Shown one piece after another: positions 9,453 through 17,554 of a stretch of 34,401 nucleotides of DNA. Both the position numbers and the translations under genes were made by a program. The notes below the pieces were generated by a model, which saw only the letters and a list, made by a program, of their open reading frames with translations, was not told the DNA's origin and searched no databases. The stretch lies in NCBI GenBank assembly GCA_964428485.1, contig CAYRYP010000004.1, forward strand, positions 1 through 34,401, read 5' to 3'. This stretch comes from CAZPAN01 sp964428485. GTDB taxonomy: Bacteria > Actinomycetota > Coriobacteriia > Coriobacteriales > CADBOM01. How positions within the stretch are numbered: the stretch's first letter is position 1; each line of letters begins with the position of its first letter.

Positions 9453-11072
9453 CTAGTGCCTGAAATGCCTGTGGCCAGTGAAGACCATCGCGATGCCATA
9501 TTCGTCGCAAGCCTGGATACTCTCGTCGTCTCGGACCGAGCCGCCCGGCTGGATGATCGCGGTGACTCCGTACTCGGCGAGCACGTCCACGTTGTCGCGG
9601 AACGGGAAGAATGCGTCTGAGGCTGCCACAAGCCCGGTAGGCTCGACCCCCATCCGCCCGCAGGCCTCGTGGGCGCGCTGGCAAGCAAGGCGCGCGGAGT
9701 CCACACGGTTTGGTTGGCCCGGCCCCATGCCTATGCCGGCACGATCGCGTGCAACCAGGATCGCGTTGCTCTTCACACCCTTACAGACCCTCCAAGCAAA
9801 CATCAGATCGTCCATCTCGGCCTCGGTCGGCCTACGCTTGGTGGGCACCGTGAAAGCGGCCGGATCCTCGTCCACGCGGTCTATGCGCTGGGCGAGCATG
9901 CCACCATCCACGGAGCGAAACTCGATTGCAGCAGAAGCGTCGACACCGCCGGTGCGCAGGATGCGAAGGTTCTCCTTCTCCCTGAGCAGCTCCACGGCGC
10001 CGTCCTCGTAGTCGGGGGCAATGATGACCTCCACGAACTGCCCGTTGGCGTGCATATGCTCGACCATCTCACGGGTGACGGTGGCGTTGACCGCGATGAT
10101 CCCGCCAAAGGCGCTCTTCGGGTCACACGCGAAGGCCCTGTCGTAGGCCTCGACCACGGAGCCCGCCACGGCAGAGCCGCAGGGGTTCTGGTGCTTGAGA
10201 ATCATGACCGCGGGCTCAGAGAACTCGCGTGCGAGAGTCCAGCAAGCATCGGTGTCGAGGATGGTGTTATAGGAGAGGGCCTTGCCGCCGAGCTGCTCGG
10301 CGTTGACGAGCGAGTGCGGCGTGGCGAGCGCGTCCATCCTATAGAAGGCCGCAGACTGGTGCGGGTTCTCGCCATAACGGAGCTCCTGCTGCTTGACCAG
10401 GCGTAGCTCCATCTCGTCCGGCGCGTCTGCCATCGGATCCGCTTCGGGAGAGCTAACAGCTACACCGCCGTCATCGAGCTGTCCGCGCATCCAGGTCGCG
10501 ATGGCTCCATCGTAGGAGCTCGTGGTCTCGAAGACGCGAAGCGCTAGCCGACGGCGGGTCTCTAACGTGGTGGCCCCGCCGTGCTCACGCATCTCAGTGA
10601 GGATGGAGTCGTAGCTTGCGGGATCGGTTACCACCGCAACGCTGGCGAAGTTCTTGGCGGCAGAGCGAAGCATGCTCGGACCGCCGATGTCGATGTTCTC
10701 GATGCACTCGTCAAACCCAGCGCCAGACTCGACGGTCTTCTCGAAGGCGTAGAGGTTCACAACGATCATGTCGATCATCCCGATGCCGTGCTCCTCTGCC
10801 TGCCTCATGTGGTCGGGGTTGTCGCGCTTGGCGAGAAGCCCGCCGTGGACCTTGGGATGGAGCGTTTTGACCCTGCCGTCCATCATCTCAGGAAACCCGG
10901 TCAGATCCTCGATCGGAGTCACGTCGACCCCAGCCTTCGCGATCGCGGCGGCGGTGCCACCTGTGGACACGATTTGGGCGCCAAACTCCTCGTGCAGCGC
11001 CTTGGCGAAATCCGCCACTCCGGTCTTGTCGGTCACCGACACGAGTACTCTTTTGACTACCGGGTCGCTCAT
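9453..11072 (-). CDS. purH: Bifunctional AICAR transformylase / IMP cyclohydrolase
   Basis: This 539-residue enzyme performs the last two steps of IMP synthesis: formylation of AICAR with 10-formyl-THF, then ring closure. The N-terminal IMP cyclohydrolase (MGS-like) domain has LVSVTDKTG, VSTGGTAAAI and DGRVKTLHPKVHGG. The transformylase domain includes LRYGENPHQ, NPCGSA and KSAFGGIIAVN, with AWRVCKGVKSNAI and the C-terminal IIQPGGSVRD...MVFTGHRHFRH that closes all PurH proteins. Length is slightly above the usual ~510-530. A GGGGG/GGGATGAG stretch precedes the ATG. It lies 66 bases after the sirtuin gene on the same strand. No purine riboswitch is seen in that gap. Confidence 0.97.
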   Translation of the reverse strand: MSDPVVKRVLVSVTDKTGVADFAKALHEEFGAQIVSTGGTAAAIAKAGVDVTPIEDLTGFPEMMDGRVKTLHPKVHGGLLAKRDNPDHMRQAEEHGIGMIDMIVVNLYAFEKTVESGAGFDECIENIDIGGPSMLRSAAKNFASVAVVTDPASYDSILTEMREHGGATTLETRRRLALRVFETTSSYDGAIATWMRGQLDDGGVAVSSPEADPMADAPDEMELRLVKQQELRYGENPHQSAAFYRMDALATPHSLVNAEQLGGKALSYNTILDTDACWTLAREFSEPAVMILKHQNPCGSAVAGSVVEAYDRAFACDPKSAFGGIIAVNATVTREMVEHMHANGQFVEVIIAPDYEDGAVELLREKENLRILRTGGVDASAAIEFRSVDGGMLAQRIDRVDEDPAAFTVPTKRRPTEAEMDDLMFAWRVCKGVKSNAILVARDRAGIGMGPGQPNRVDSARLACQRAHEACGRMGVEPTGLVAASDAFFPFRDNVDVLAEYGVTAIIQPGGSVRDDESIQACDEYGIAMVFTGHRHFRH

Positions 11073-11138
11073 CTCATCCCCCTCGATTCGGCTCTTCTAT
11101 CAAAAACCTGACCATCCGCACGCGAACGCACGTTCCGG

Positions 11139-11882
11139 CTACCAATCCATTATCATTCCAACACTTGCCGGGATCACAAGATCTGCATTCGCATCGGCAG
11201 ACGTTGGACTCTTGTTGATTATCACGAGCTTATCACCCGAGAAGTAGCGCACGAAGGCCGCTGCCGGGTAGACCACTAGCGACGTACCGGAGATTATCAG
11301 CATGTCTGCGCTAGAGATGGCCTCGAGCGCACGGGAGATGTCGTTCTCGTCGAGAGCTTCCTCGTAGAGGACAACATCAGGCTTGACCGTGCCGCCGCAC
11401 TCGTCGCAGATAGGCACCCCCTCAGATGCGAGCACGTAGCCAAAGTCAAAGAGCTTCCCACATCGCATGCAGAGGTTGCGGTGCATCGACCCATGAAGCT
11501 CGATCACGTTCCTGGAGCCCGCGGCCTGGTGGAGTCCGTCGACGTTCTGGGTTATGACCGCCATAAGCTTGCCCTGCTCCTCGAGCTCAGCGAGCTTTCT
11601 GTGGGCCTGGTTGGGCTTCGCATCGGGGAAAGTCATCGAGTTTCGATAGAAGTCGAAAAACTCCTCGGGATGGGCGTCGAAAAAGCTCCTGGAAACGACC
11701 TCCTCGGGATGCTTGAGGCCGCTGGTAGTGAAGATCCCCTCGGCGCTCCTGAAATCGGGGATGCCGCTCTCGGTAGAAACCCCAGCGCCCCCGAAGAAGA
11801 CTATCCGGTCGTGGGACTGCACCATCTCGATAAACCTGAGCTTGAGCTCCTGGATCTTCTTTTCGTCTATCGCGTCTGCCAT
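11139..11882 (-). CDS. NAD-dependent protein deacylase, Sir2 family
   Basis: A 247-residue sirtuin that uses NAD to remove acyl groups from lysines. GGAGVSTESGIPDFRS (31-46) binds NAD, TQNVDGLH (111-118) and His130 in ELHGS form the active site, and four cysteines (138, 141, 159, 162) make the structural zinc site. SGTSLVVYPAA is the second NAD loop. Length is typical of bacterial CobB. I start at the ATG at 11882, where the family homology begins and a G-rich stretch lies upstream; the frame is open further upstream to 12026 but that would overlap gpsA and adds nothing sirtuin-like. It sits between gpsA and purH on the same strand. Deacetylase versus desuccinylase activity cannot be told with confidence. 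Confidence 0.92.
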   Translation of the reverse strand: MADAIDEKKIQELKLRFIEMVQSHDRIVFFGGAGVSTESGIPDFRSAEGIFTTSGLKHPEEVVSRSFFDAHPEEFFDFYRNSMTFPDAKPNQAHRKLAELEEQGKLMAVITQNVDGLHQAAGSRNVIELHGSMHRNLCMRCGKLFDFGYVLASEGVPICDECGGTVKPDVVLYEEALDENDISRALEAISSADMLIISGTSLVVYPAAAFVRYFSGDKLVIINKSPTSADANADLVIPASVGMIMDW

Positions 11883-11946
11883 GCTGTGCCCCCGTATCCG
11901 AAAACGCGGGCCCGTCGGATTCTTCCACCGGCGAGCCCTACTTGGC

Positions 11947-12936
11947 CTAAGCGATATCGGCCCTCTGTATGTATTCGAGTATATGCTCGATGCCCCCGCC
12001 ATCCGAGAACGCCGTCGAGATCGCATCCATGAACTCGGACTGCACCCCTAGCTTCTCGGCCACGTTGGGCCAGGCGCTTACAACCGACATGCCCTCCACA
12101 GTGTTGGCGGCAAGGTAGTCCTGCGCCTCCGGTGAGGAAAACCCATGCTCGCCTACTATGCGCCCGAACGAGCCGTTTCTGCTCTTCGGGGAGAAGCAGG
12201 TCAGTATCATGTCACCCACGCCAGAGAGGCTCATCGTGGTGGCCCAGGTGCCCCCATCGATGGACTCAAGCATCTTGGCCACATCCATAAGCACCCTCTG
12301 CATCAAAAGGCACTGCGTGGAGATAGGATGCCCATGCCCGTACAGCGCGCCACAAGCGAGAGCGGCGGCGTTTTTTAGGCAGGAGCAGAGAGCGACACCA
12401 TCGGTGTCGTGCGAGCGATCGAGCATAAGGGTCGGATCGTGAGAGAAGGCATCAAGAGCCATCTCGTAGGCTTCGTCATCGAGTGTCGCGAACGTAAAGC
12501 CCACGGGGACGTCGTCGATGATGTCCACGGCGAAGCCGGGACCCGCGAACATCGAGACTCCCCTGCCGAGGATCTCCTCCGCGGCATTCGGAGGCAATGA
12601 TCCATCCGGACACGCACCCTTCGCACCGATCGCAACCTTAGTGCGCTCGTCGAGGAAAGCGGCCATATTCTCGCACACACTCTCGACAAACTCCGCGGTG
12701 CTGAGCACAAACACCATGTCGACCCCGCGTACCGCCTCTTCCATCGAGGTGGTCATGTGGATTCCGGACGGCAGAGGGTGGCCGCCGAGTACCCTGTCGA
12801 TCGAACCCTTCTGCTCATACTCTTCGATCTTCGAGGCGGACTCCGACCACATCACGACCTCGTTGTCGGGCGACATGGACAGCCTGTGAGCTATGGCGAA
12901 ACCAAACGCCCCCGCACCGATGACGCTGACTTTCAT
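11947..12936 (-). CDS. gpsA: NAD(P)-dependent glycerol-3-phosphate dehydrogenase
   Basis: This 329-residue cytosolic enzyme reduces dihydroxyacetone phosphate to sn-glycerol-3-phosphate, the backbone precursor of phospholipids. The N-terminal Rossmann motif is VIGAGAFGFAIAHRL. AIGAKG is the family substrate-loop region, and SCLKNAAALACGALYGHG carries the catalytic Lys (KN motif). LSGVGDMILTCFSPKSRNG matches the GpsA motif GxGDLxxTCxSxxSRN. I chose the ATG at 12936 because GGAGGT is directly upstream and it gives the usual MKVSVIGAG start. It is the first gene of a five-gene minus-strand run, so a promoter should lie in the following gap. Confidence 0.95.
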   Translation of the reverse strand: MKVSVIGAGAFGFAIAHRLSMSPDNEVVMWSESASKIEEYEQKGSIDRVLGGHPLPSGIHMTTSMEEAVRGVDMVFVLSTAEFVESVCENMAAFLDERTKVAIGAKGACPDGSLPPNAAEEILGRGVSMFAGPGFAVDIIDDVPVGFTFATLDDEAYEMALDAFSHDPTLMLDRSHDTDGVALCSCLKNAAALACGALYGHGHPISTQCLLMQRVLMDVAKMLESIDGGTWATTMSLSGVGDMILTCFSPKSRNGSFGRIVGEHGFSSPEAQDYLAANTVEGMSVVSAWPNVAEKLGVQSEFMDAISTAFSDGGGIEHILEYIQRADIA

Positions 12937-13252
12937 ATGACCTCCAGTGGATCGTCTGCAAAAATTCGGCACACGCCCGCTCTCGGGAGGGTGCCGTAGG
13001 TGATTCCGGAGTCGATTTTACATTAAGGGCGCTTCGAGAGCAGCAGAAGGGCGGAGATAGCCCCACACCACCGGATCCACATCGTTCGCTCATCTCGCGT
13101 TCTTCATCCATCCGGCCCTGCATTCAGATGGATGGACAAGCGCGCGGGCCCGCGCCCGGCAGACTCGCGCTCGTTGGAAAGCCGCGCCGATGGTATAACC
13201 GATTAGTCGGGAGAACTGCTGTCCATGGGCCGTTTCGGCCAGAAGGGCGCGC
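12937..13252. promoter_or_regulatory. Divergent intergenic region between gpsA and ecfA, with an extended -10 for ecfA
   Basis: There is no gene in these 316 bases; all overlapping frames have gene-unlike composition. On the plus strand TGGTATAAC at 13191-13199 is a good extended -10 (TG-N-TATAAC) for the ECF transporter genes, with no clear -35. A GGCCGTTTCGGCC inverted repeat lies at about 13227-13239, just before the start codon. For gpsA on the minus strand a -10-like TAAAAT occurs near 13016-13021, without a good -35. I see no riboswitch of a vitamin class here. Confidence 0.45.
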
Positions 13253-15127
13253 ATGTCCACAGAGCAGGAACCATACTGCAAAGAGAATCCTGGAAAGTCC
13301 TCTGCCGCCAGCAACGACAGCGGCTCGAGAGAGGCGGTGTGCGGGGAGGTGGCGATCCGGTTCGACGGGGTCTCCTTTTCCTACGGTCAGGATGGTCCAA
13401 AGGCCCTCGACGGCGTAGATCTGGTAGTCCCAAGAGGGCAGCTGCTCGCAGTCGTTGGTCCCAACGGCTCTGGAAAGTCCACCCTCGCAAGACACATCAA
13501 CGGTCTACTTGTGCCCGAATCGGGTACCGTGAGCGTTCTTGGGGCGAGCACATCTGTTGCCGGGAATCTGCCGCGCATACGCGAATCCGTAGGCATGGTC
13601 ATGCAAGACCCCGATTCTCAAATCGTGGCGACTCTGGCCGCAGACGACGTCGCATTCGGTCCGGAGAATCTGGGACTTCCCAGAGAGGAGATCGCAAAGC
13701 GCGTCCGAGAATCCCTCGAGGCTGTAGGGATGCTAGAATTCGCGGAGGCGAGCGCTGATAGGCTGTCTGGCGGCCAGAAACAGAGGATCTCAATCGCGGC
13801 GGCCCTCGCGATGCACCCAGAGGTGATGGTGCTCGACGAGCCCACCGCCATGCTCGACCCCGAGGGACGCGCCGAGGTCATGTCGATAGTGGACAGGCTA
13901 TCGGAGTCGGGTGCAACCATCGTATTCGTAACGCATTCCGCCGAAGAGGCGATGAGGGCAGACCGCGTGATAGCGCTGTCAGGCGGCTGCATCGTCGCCG
14001 ATGGCACACCTGCCAGCGTGCTCGGGAACGAGAAAGCGATGGCGGAAATCTCCCTCACACAGCCTTTCTGTCTGAGAATGGCATCAAAGTTGCGCCGACT
14101 GGGGGTTCGACTCGATGGAGATCCCAAGAGCTCCGAAGAGCTCGCCGAAATGCTGTCGAGGACCCACCTGGAGACAACCCCAGAAAGCGCAGGGCCGGCA
14201 GACTCCCTCGAAACGCTTGAAGAGGAGCGTTTTTCCGAGCGTCCTACCACACTCCAAACCCATCGAACCGACGCAGCCGGCTGCATCCGTTTCGAAGATG
14301 TGAGTATGTGCTACGACGCGGACGGAAGAAAGGTGTGCGCACTCGACGGGATCAACGTGGAACTCCCCAGAAGCTCATTTACCTGCGTGATCGGAAGGAC
14401 CGGATCGGGAAAGTCCACGCTACTCCAATGCGTAAACGGCCTCGTCATGCCGCAGAGCGGGTCTGTGAGCGTAGACGGCACCGGGATTCAAACCTCTGAG
14501 GACAAGGCAGCCATACGCAAAAGCGTAGGGATGTCGTTCCAGTTCCCAGAAAACCAGCTGTTCGAGTCCACCGTGGAGGCCGACATTGCATTCGGGCCGA
14601 GAAACGCTGGAATGGAAGAGGCTGAGATCGCGGATCGGGTGCGCTGGGCGATGACATCCGTTGGCCTAGACCCCGACGAACTGTCCCTCAGATCGCCCTT
14701 CGAACTCTCGGTGGGACAGCAGAGGCGCGTTGCCATCGCAGGATCAATCGCAACGATGCCCTCCTATCTCGTCCTAGACGAGCCCACAAGCGGCCTCGAC
14801 CCCGCCGGTGCCCACTCCCTGATGGCGCTTCTCGCAAGGCTACACAAAGAGGGCATGGGCATAGTCATGGTCACACACGACATGGATGCAGTCGCTCGGT
14901 GGGCCACGGACGTCGTGGTGCTCGACGGGGGCAGGATCGTCATGCAGGGAGATCCCGAGGAGGTCTTCTCGCGTCCGGACGAGGTTGCTGCGGCCGGACT
15001 CTCGCTGCCATCGGGCGTGGAGCTTGCCAGAAGATGCAGGTGCTTCGGCTTCTCGGCCGACCTCTCATCATGCCTAGACGAGGACTCGCTCGCAGTAGAG
15101 CTCGCCAGATGGATCGGGGGGCACTGA
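13253..15127 (+). CDS. Fused ECF transporter ATPase (EcfA1-EcfA2 in one chain)
   Basis: A 624-residue protein made of two complete ABC ATPase domains; it powers uptake of vitamins or metals with EcfT and separate S components. Half 1 (about 32-275): Walker A GPNGSGKST 69-77, Q-loop QDPDSQ, signature LSGGQ 171-175, Walker B ending in DE near 195-196, H-loop His227. Half 2 (about 345-600): Walker A GRTGSGKST 381-389, Q-loop QFPENQ, signature LSVGQ 485-489, Walker B near 505-511, His542. QKQR in half 1 and QQRR in half 2 mark them as EcfA1-like and EcfA2-like. The first Gly of the second signature is replaced by Val, which is unusual. A ~70-residue polar linker joins the halves. ecfT follows 2 bases later. 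Confidence 0.92.
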   Translation: MSTEQEPYCKENPGKSSAASNDSGSREAVCGEVAIRFDGVSFSYGQDGPKALDGVDLVVPRGQLLAVVGPNGSGKSTLARHINGLLVPESGTVSVLGASTSVAGNLPRIRESVGMVMQDPDSQIVATLAADDVAFGPENLGLPREEIAKRVRESLEAVGMLEFAEASADRLSGGQKQRISIAAALAMHPEVMVLDEPTAMLDPEGRAEVMSIVDRLSESGATIVFVTHSAEEAMRADRVIALSGGCIVADGTPASVLGNEKAMAEISLTQPFCLRMASKLRRLGVRLDGDPKSSEELAEMLSRTHLETTPESAGPADSLETLEEERFSERPTTLQTHRTDAAGCIRFEDVSMCYDADGRKVCALDGINVELPRSSFTCVIGRTGSGKSTLLQCVNGLVMPQSGSVSVDGTGIQTSEDKAAIRKSVGMSFQFPENQLFESTVEADIAFGPRNAGMEEAEIADRVRWAMTSVGLDPDELSLRSPFELSVGQQRRVAIAGSIATMPSYLVLDEPTSGLDPAGAHSLMALLARLHKEGMGIVMVTHDMDAVARWATDVVVLDGGRIVMQGDPEEVFSRPDEVAAAGLSLPSGVELARRCRCFGFSADLSSCLDEDSLAVELARWIGGH

Positions 15128-15129
15128 GG

Positions 15130-15918
15130 ATGCAGAGGTTGTCCTTTGGGATGTTCTACAACATCGACTCCCCCATCCATCGCATGGATCCGAGGGTCAA
15201 GATCCACCTGTTCATCGCATATGCGGTGGCTGCGTTTCTAATAGACGGCCCGCTGGGCATGCTGGCGATGGCAGCGTTGCTGGCAGTCGCAGTCGGCATG
15301 TCAAGGATTCCCGTAATAAGACTTCTGGGAACCATGCGTGGATGCTGGATAGTCTTTCTCTTCCCACTTCTGTTCAACCTGTTCATCCCGGAGGGAAACG
15401 TACTCGCAAGTGCAGGTTTTATCACGATCACCGATCTCGGGGTGTATCGGGCGGTATTCTTCACCGTGCGCCTGATGCTGGTGTTCACCGCCGCCTCGCT
15501 GATGATGCTCACGATATCCGCGCTGAGGTTCTGCGATGCTGCGGAGTACCTCATGAAGCCGTTCTCGAAGCTCGGCGCCCCCACCGAGGACATCTCAATG
15601 ATCGTCTCGATAGCGGTGAGATTCATCCCCACGATGGGAGAGGAGTTCGCCACGATCCGAAACGCTCAGGCGGCTCGCGGAGCCGTGTTCGACCAGGGCG
15701 GCCCGATCAGGCGCGCCAAAGCGCTGATCCCCGTGTTGGCACCGCTTCTGGTCGCAACCGCAAGACGCACGGAGAACCTTGCGATGGCCATGGAGTCGCG
15801 CTGCTACGGATGCGGCAGAAAGCGCACGCGCTACCGGCAGCTAAAGACCCGGCCGTCGGACTGGGTCGCTATCGTAGTGATGGCGGTGTTTCTCGTGGCA
15901 GCAATCATCTGGCTGTAG
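15130..15918 (+). CDS. ecfT: ECF transporter transmembrane subunit EcfT
   Basis: A 262-residue membrane protein that couples the ATPases to vitamin-binding S components. The start matches EcfT proteins (FYNIDSPIHRMDPRVKI), five or so hydrophobic segments follow, and the cytoplasmic coupling helices carry AQAARGA and MESRCYG, the two positions of the Ala-Arg-Gly-type motifs that contact the ATPases; a basic RKRTRYRQL follows as in other EcfT proteins. I start at 15130, immediately after the ATPase stop, with a GGGGGG stretch upstream; longer in-frame openings run inside the ATPase gene. No S component (BioY, RibU, ThiT and similar) is in the window, which points to a shared group II module serving several S proteins elsewhere. 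Confidence 0.93.
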   Translation: MQRLSFGMFYNIDSPIHRMDPRVKIHLFIAYAVAAFLIDGPLGMLAMAALLAVAVGMSRIPVIRLLGTMRGCWIVFLFPLLFNLFIPEGNVLASAGFITITDLGVYRAVFFTVRLMLVFTAASLMMLTISALRFCDAAEYLMKPFSKLGAPTEDISMIVSIAVRFIPTMGEEFATIRNAQAARGAVFDQGGPIRRAKALIPVLAPLLVATARRTENLAMAMESRCYGCGRKRTRYRQLKTRPSDWVAIVVMAVFLVAAIIWL

Positions 15919-15945
15919 GGTGATTCCGGTCCAGACCACGTTAGG

Positions 15946-16515
15946 TTAGGACTGCGTGTGGTACCTGAGCATCGCCGCGTCAACTCCCTCGCGCGCTGCG
16001 TAGATCGCGGCCTCGGCGGCGAGCGCCATGGTGGCTAGGAAGTCTTCCTGGGACGACTTGGGGATCTTAGCGAGCACGTAGGCAGCGCTGTCCATCCTGC
16101 CGGGCGGGCGACCGATCCCAATCTTGAGGCGCGCGAACTCATTGCCGATGGCCGCGCAGATCGAGCGGATGCCGTTGTGGCCACCGTGGCCACCCTTGTG
16201 CTTGAAGCGGATCTCGCCCGCAGGCAGGTCGAGGTCGTCGTGAATCACGAGGATCTCGCCGGGCTTGACCCCGTTTCGCTTCATGACATGCGAGATCGGT
16301 CCGCCAGAGCAGTTCATGAACGCCTGCGGCTTGACCAGCAGCAGTTCCTCCCCATCGAGGCGGCACAGTCCAACCTGACACCCATCCTGGTTCTTCCAGT
16401 AACTTGCACCAAGCTCCTCCGCAATGCGGTCGACGGTGAGAAAGCCGCAGTTGTGCCTTGTCATCTCGTATTCAGGGCCGGGGTTTCCCAGCCCCGCTAT
16501 GAGCCTGATCCCCAC
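15946..16515 (-). CDS. pth: Peptidyl-tRNA hydrolase
   Basis: This 189-residue cytosolic enzyme releases tRNA from peptidyl-tRNA that falls off the ribosome. The family start GLGNPGPEYEMTRHNCGF includes the catalytic His of the TRHN motif. KPQAFMNCSGGP matches the KPxTxMNxSG motif, VIHDDLDLPAGEIRFKHKGGHGGHNGIRS supplies the catalytic Asp and the Gly/His-rich RNA-binding loop, and KIGIGRPPG closes it. Length is typical. It begins 4 bases after the prs stop codon, so it is translated with prs as the last gene of the glmU-prs-pth run, and is convergent with ecfT across a 27-base gap. Confidence 0.96.
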   Translation of the reverse strand: MGIRLIAGLGNPGPEYEMTRHNCGFLTVDRIAEELGASYWKNQDGCQVGLCRLDGEELLLVKPQAFMNCSGGPISHVMKRNGVKPGEILVIHDDLDLPAGEIRFKHKGGHGGHNGIRSICAAIGNEFARLKIGIGRPPGRMDSAAYVLAKIPKSSQEDFLATMALAAEAAIYAAREGVDAAMLRYHTQS

Positions 16516-16519
16516 GTCC

Positions 16520-17479
16520 CTAGAGAGCGAAGTCGGGGTCGAAGAGCCCAGAGACCGACTCCTCGTTGAAAATGTTGAGGATGGCCCTGCCTAGAAGCGG
16601 TGCCACGGAGATCACGTGGAACTTCTCCCCGGCATCCGCCGGCAGCGGTATCGTGTCGCAGACGACCACCTCAACTGCGGGGCAGTCAGTAAGGCGCTGA
16701 ATGGCGGGGTCGGAGAAGATGCCGTGGGTTGCACACATGTGGACGCTGGCAGCACCCGCGTCCATGAGCGCCTTCGCACCGGCAGTGATGGTTCCGGCGG
16801 TGTCGATCATGTCGTCGTTGATGATGCAGTTCTTGCCCTCCACGTCACCGATAACCGCAGAGACCTCGGCCATGTTGTGCTTCGGGCGACTTTTGTGCAT
16901 GATCGCGAGATCGGAGTTCAGCAGGTCGGCCAGCTTCTTGGCGGCCTTTGCTCTTCCCACGTCGGGGGAGACCACACAGAGGTTGTCGATGCCCTTCGAG
17001 GCGAAGTAGTCCGCGAACAGCGGAAGTGCCGTGAGATGGTTCACCGGAATGTCGAAGAAACCCTGGATCTGACCCTGATGGAGATCAAGAGCGGTGACCC
17101 TGTCGACGCCGGAGACGGTGAGCAGGTTGGCAACGAGCTTAGCGGTGATGGGTTCGCGTGCCGCGCTCTTGCGGTCCTGCCTGGAGTAGCCGTAATGGGA
17201 GATGACGGCGGTGACCGACCTCGCGGAGGCCCTCTTGGCGGCGTCGGTCATGATCAGAAGCTCCATGAGCGAGTCGTTAACCTCACCCGCCACGGACTGC
17301 ACGATGAAAACGTCCGCCCCTCGAACGCTCTCTAAAAACCTAGCGTAGATCTCGCCGTTAGCGAACTTCTCGAGTCTGACCTTCCCGAGACCTACCCCGA
17401 TCTCCTTGGAGATCTTCTCGGCTAGCTCCACGTTGCTGCTCCCACTGAAGAGCATCAGTTTCTTAGAAACCGCGTCCAT
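16520..17479 (-). CDS. prs: Ribose-phosphate pyrophosphokinase (PRPP synthetase)
   Basis: A 319-residue enzyme that makes PRPP from ribose-5-phosphate and ATP, feeding purine, pyrimidine, His, Trp and NAD synthesis. MLFSGSSNVELAEKI, FANGEIYARF, DVFIVQS, the ATP-binding YSRQDRKSAAREPITAKL, the catalytic DLHQGQIQGFFDIPVNHL, and the PRPP loop NDDMIDTAGTI are all present. Length matches class I Prs enzymes (about 315). The gene lies between glmU (75-base gap) and pth (4-base gap) on the same strand, a common bacterial order. It supplies substrate for the same nucleotide routes as purH further left. Confidence 0.97.
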   Translation of the reverse strand: MDAVSKKLMLFSGSSNVELAEKISKEIGVGLGKVRLEKFANGEIYARFLESVRGADVFIVQSVAGEVNDSLMELLIMTDAAKRASARSVTAVISHYGYSRQDRKSAAREPITAKLVANLLTVSGVDRVTALDLHQGQIQGFFDIPVNHLTALPLFADYFASKGIDNLCVVSPDVGRAKAAKKLADLLNSDLAIMHKSRPKHNMAEVSAVIGDVEGKNCIINDDMIDTAGTITAGAKALMDAGAASVHMCATHGIFSDPAIQRLTDCPAVEVVVCDTIPLPADAGEKFHVISVAPLLGRAILNIFNEESVSGLFDPDFAL

Positions 17480-17554
17480 TTGTCCTCCCGTTTTGCCGAA
17501 CCTGTTTCCCCATTGGAAGCACCCGCAGAGCGCCCTTCCATCGATGTTTAAAGA

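Noticed and set aside
15780..15830. MESRCYG in EcfT as a degraded coupling motif
   Set aside because: Gram-positive EcfT proteins often have E-A/S-R-C/G-Y at this position, so this is within normal variation; the first AQAARG motif is intact.
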